From NCBI RefSeq assembly GCF_000716675.1, contig NZ_JNXT01000108.1, positions 1 through 14,692 on the forward strand: a DNA stretch of 14,692 nt. Direction: 5' to 3'. A program made the translations under genes and the position numbers. The first letter of the stretch is position 1. The number at the start of each line of letters is the position of its first letter. Positions 13,195-14,692 of this stretch are shown in pieces. This stretch comes from Streptomyces alboflavus (lineage in GTDB: Bacteria; Actinomycetota; Actinomycetes; Streptomycetales; Streptomycetaceae). The notes beneath the pieces were generated by a model. It saw nothing but the letters and a program-made list of their open reading frames with translations. It ran no database searches and was not told the DNA's origin.

Positions 13195-14292
13195 GTGCCC
13201 GATCAGCTGGAGCAGCCGCGGGAAGCCGCGGATTCGGTCGAGGTCGCGGATTCGGCCGTGGCCGCCGAGGCGACGGGAGCCGGAGGGGTGGAGCGGCGCA
13301 GGCCGGTGGCCGCCGTCGCCATGGGCGCCGACGTCGTGGACCGCGTCCTCGCCCCGGGCCTGCGCCAACGCCTCGCCCGCAGCGTCGAGTTGCCGCCCGG
13401 CGCGCTCACCGGCGGGCTCACCGGCGCCGACGCCCGCGCGGTGCTCGCCCGCGCCGAGGTCCTCGTCACCGGCTGGGACTGCCCCCGCCTGACCGCCGAC
13501 GTGCTCGCCCACGCGCCCCGCCTGCGGGCCGTCGTGCACGCCGCCGGGTCCGTCAAGCCCGTGGTCACCGACGCCCTGTGGGACCGCGGCGTCCTCGTCT
13601 CCTCCGCGGCCGACGCCAACGCGGGCCCCGTCGTCGCCTACACCCTCGCCGCGATCACCTTCGCCACGAAGGGCGCGCTGCCCGCCGCAGCCCGCTACGC
13701 CGAGCGCTGGCCGCCGTTCACCGAACGCACCGGCGCCGACGCCCGCACCATCGGCGTCGTCGGGGCGTCCCGCATCGGCCGCCGCGTCATCGCCGCCCTC
13801 AACGCCTCCGACGCCGGACACCGCGTCCTGCTCACCGACCCCTACGTCACCCCCGCCCAGGCCGCCGCCCTCGGCGTCGACCTCGTGGACCTGCCCGACC
13901 TCTGCCGGGCCAGCAGTGTCGTCACCCTGCACGCGCCCCAACTCCCCGAGACCCGGGGTCTGTTGAGCGCACACATGCTCTCCCTCATCCCCGACGGCGG
14001 TGTCGTCGTCAACACCGCGCGCGGCTCCCTCGTCGACACCGACGCCCTGACCCGCGCCTGCGCCGCCGGCCGCCTCGACGCCTTCCTCGACGTCACCGAC
14101 CCCGAGCCGCTGCCGCCGGGACACCCCCTCCTCGCCCTCCCCAACGTCCTCGTCACCCCGCACATCGCGGGCGCGCAGGGCAGTGAGGTGCGGCGGCTCG
14201 GGGAGTACGCCGTGGCGGAGGTCGAGCGGTACGCCCGGGGGGAGGCGTTGCTCGGGCGGCTGCGGCGGGAGGACCTCGGGCGGCTTGCGTGA
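13195..14292 (+). CDS. D-isomer-specific 2-hydroxyacid dehydrogenase (NAD-dependent)
   Basis: A 365-residue cytosolic oxidoreductase that should interconvert a 2-hydroxyacid and its 2-oxoacid with NAD(H). The catalytic residues of the family are present: R276 in NTARGSLVD, E304 in DVTDPEPLPPGHPL and H323 in TPHIAG. The Rossmann dinucleotide loop reads GASRIG (190-195), with serine in place of the usual second glycine of GxGxxG. D215 at the end of the next strand favours NAD over NADP. The first 35 residues are a low-complexity Ala/Glu extension before the substrate-binding domain. The GTG start has AGAGGTGG 6 nt upstream. The gene is divergent from the sugar transporter and shares operator-like sites with it, so it probably acts on a product of the imported compound. 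The substrate is not known. Confidence 0.9.
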   Translation: MPDQLEQPREAADSVEVADSAVAAEATGAGGVERRRPVAAVAMGADVVDRVLAPGLRQRLARSVELPPGALTGGLTGADARAVLARAEVLVTGWDCPRLTADVLAHAPRLRAVVHAAGSVKPVVTDALWDRGVLVSSAADANAGPVVAYTLAAITFATKGALPAAARYAERWPPFTERTGADARTIGVVGASRIGRRVIAALNASDAGHRVLLTDPYVTPAQAAALGVDLVDLPDLCRASSVVTLHAPQLPETRGLLSAHMLSLIPDGGVVVNTARGSLVDTDALTRACAAGRLDAFLDVTDPEPLPPGHPLLALPNVLVTPHIAGAQGSEVRRLGEYAVAEVERYARGEALLGRLRREDLGRLA

Positions 14293-14342
14293 GCCCTCGC
14301 GCGGGCGGGCGACTGTCAGACCCTCGTGGTGGAGTGGATCGT

Positions 14343-14692
14343 ATGACTCAGAAGCTGACGGTGCGGCTTGTCGGGCGGGACCTTCCCGGGGCGGAGTGCG
14401 GGGACTATCGGGACGTGCACGTGGGGGTGCAGCGGGGCGCGGAGCCCGACCAACTGGTCCGCGCGGACGCGGCCGAGGCGGTGTTCGAGTTCGAGGTGGC
14501 CGTGGTCGCCGCGCCGGACGGCAGCCGCGACTTCAGGGGGCCCTTCGTCCAGGGCAAGCGGGGCGAGCGCTTCTTCTACCTCACCTGGGGGGAGCTGCCT
14601 CCCGGCGGGGAGTTCGCGATGTTCCGGCGGGCGAAGCTGTGGTTCGGTGACCTGCCGGAGGCGGGGGTGGCGGCGGGGGCGGTCGTGGGGGA
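14343..14692 (+). CDS. DUF5990-family protein, cut by the window edge
   Basis: An open frame of 116 codons runs off the right edge without a stop. The translation begins MTQKLTVRLVGRDLPGAECG and contains HVGVQRG, FRGPFVQGKRGERFFYLTWG and FAMFRRAKLWF, which I recognise as the DUF5990 pattern. That is a small actinobacterial family of unknown function, probably soluble. GGAG lies 8 nt upstream of the ATG, which supports the start. Fifty nt separate it from the dehydrogenase, so it may be co-transcribed or have its own promoter; I see no clear one. Confidence 0.78.
   Translation, partial: MTQKLTVRLVGRDLPGAECGDYRDVHVGVQRGAEPDQLVRADAAEAVFEFEVAVVAAPDGSRDFRGPFVQGKRGERFFYLTWGELPPGGEFAMFRRAKLWFGDLPEAGVAAGAVVG

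Noticed and set aside
13144..14163. A 339-codon minus-strand open frame, Gly/Asp/Val-rich
   Set aside because: It is a low-complexity shadow of the dehydrogenase gene, whose catalytic residues are intact on the plus strand.

Overview
The window is very GC-rich (by eye about 70% or more), uses GTG starts freely and carries two intergenic repeat families I recognise from Streptomyces. Protein families such as DUF6153, DUF998, DUF5990 and twin-arginine lipoproteins also fit. It is best read as a chromosomal segment of a Streptomyces or a close relative. I see no insertion sequence, integrase, phage gene, tRNA, rRNA or CRISPR array.

Layout: (1) 1-294 is intergenic and holds a dispersed repeat and a terminator-like hairpin. 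(2) 295-2046, minus strand: nadE, glutamine-dependent NAD+ synthetase, apparently read from a leaderless promoter. (3) 2301-4662, minus strand: a likely copper module made of a DUF6153 histidine-rich membrane protein followed by a Tat-exported, lipid-anchored multicopper oxidase. A perfect 17-bp hairpin ends it, and a CsoR-type operator sits between the -35 and -10 boxes of its promoter. (4) 4733-7831, plus strand: a GadC-like APC permease, a DUF998 membrane protein and an alpha/beta hydrolase, the last two overlapping by 4 nt. (5) 7832-8211: intergenic, with a second dispersed repeat and a terminator hairpin. (6) 8212-13006, minus strand: a CUT1/Lpl-type sugar uptake operon in transcription order permease 1, permease 2, lipoprotein binding protein, then a LacI-family regulator. 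No ATPase is encoded here. (7) 13195-14292, plus strand and divergent from the transporter: a D-isomer-specific 2-hydroxyacid dehydrogenase. (8) 14343 to the edge: a partial DUF5990 gene.

Two regulatory circuits can be read from the DNA. The first is a copper circuit: TACCC-N5-GGGTA at 4674-4688 matches the CsoR operator form and should control the DUF6153/oxidase pair, and possibly the divergent permease. The second is a sugar circuit: two face-to-face TTGACC-type promoters lie between the transporter and the dehydrogenase. Each carries a CAGTAACCG(C/T)TT site, and a related near-palindrome, GAAACCGTTTC, lies inside the first permease gene. These are good candidates for operators of the LacI regulator at the end of the operon, which would place the dehydrogenase in the same regulon. 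The transported substrate cannot be told from the sequence. Nothing here is a clearly unprecedented system; the two circuits are the parts most worth testing.
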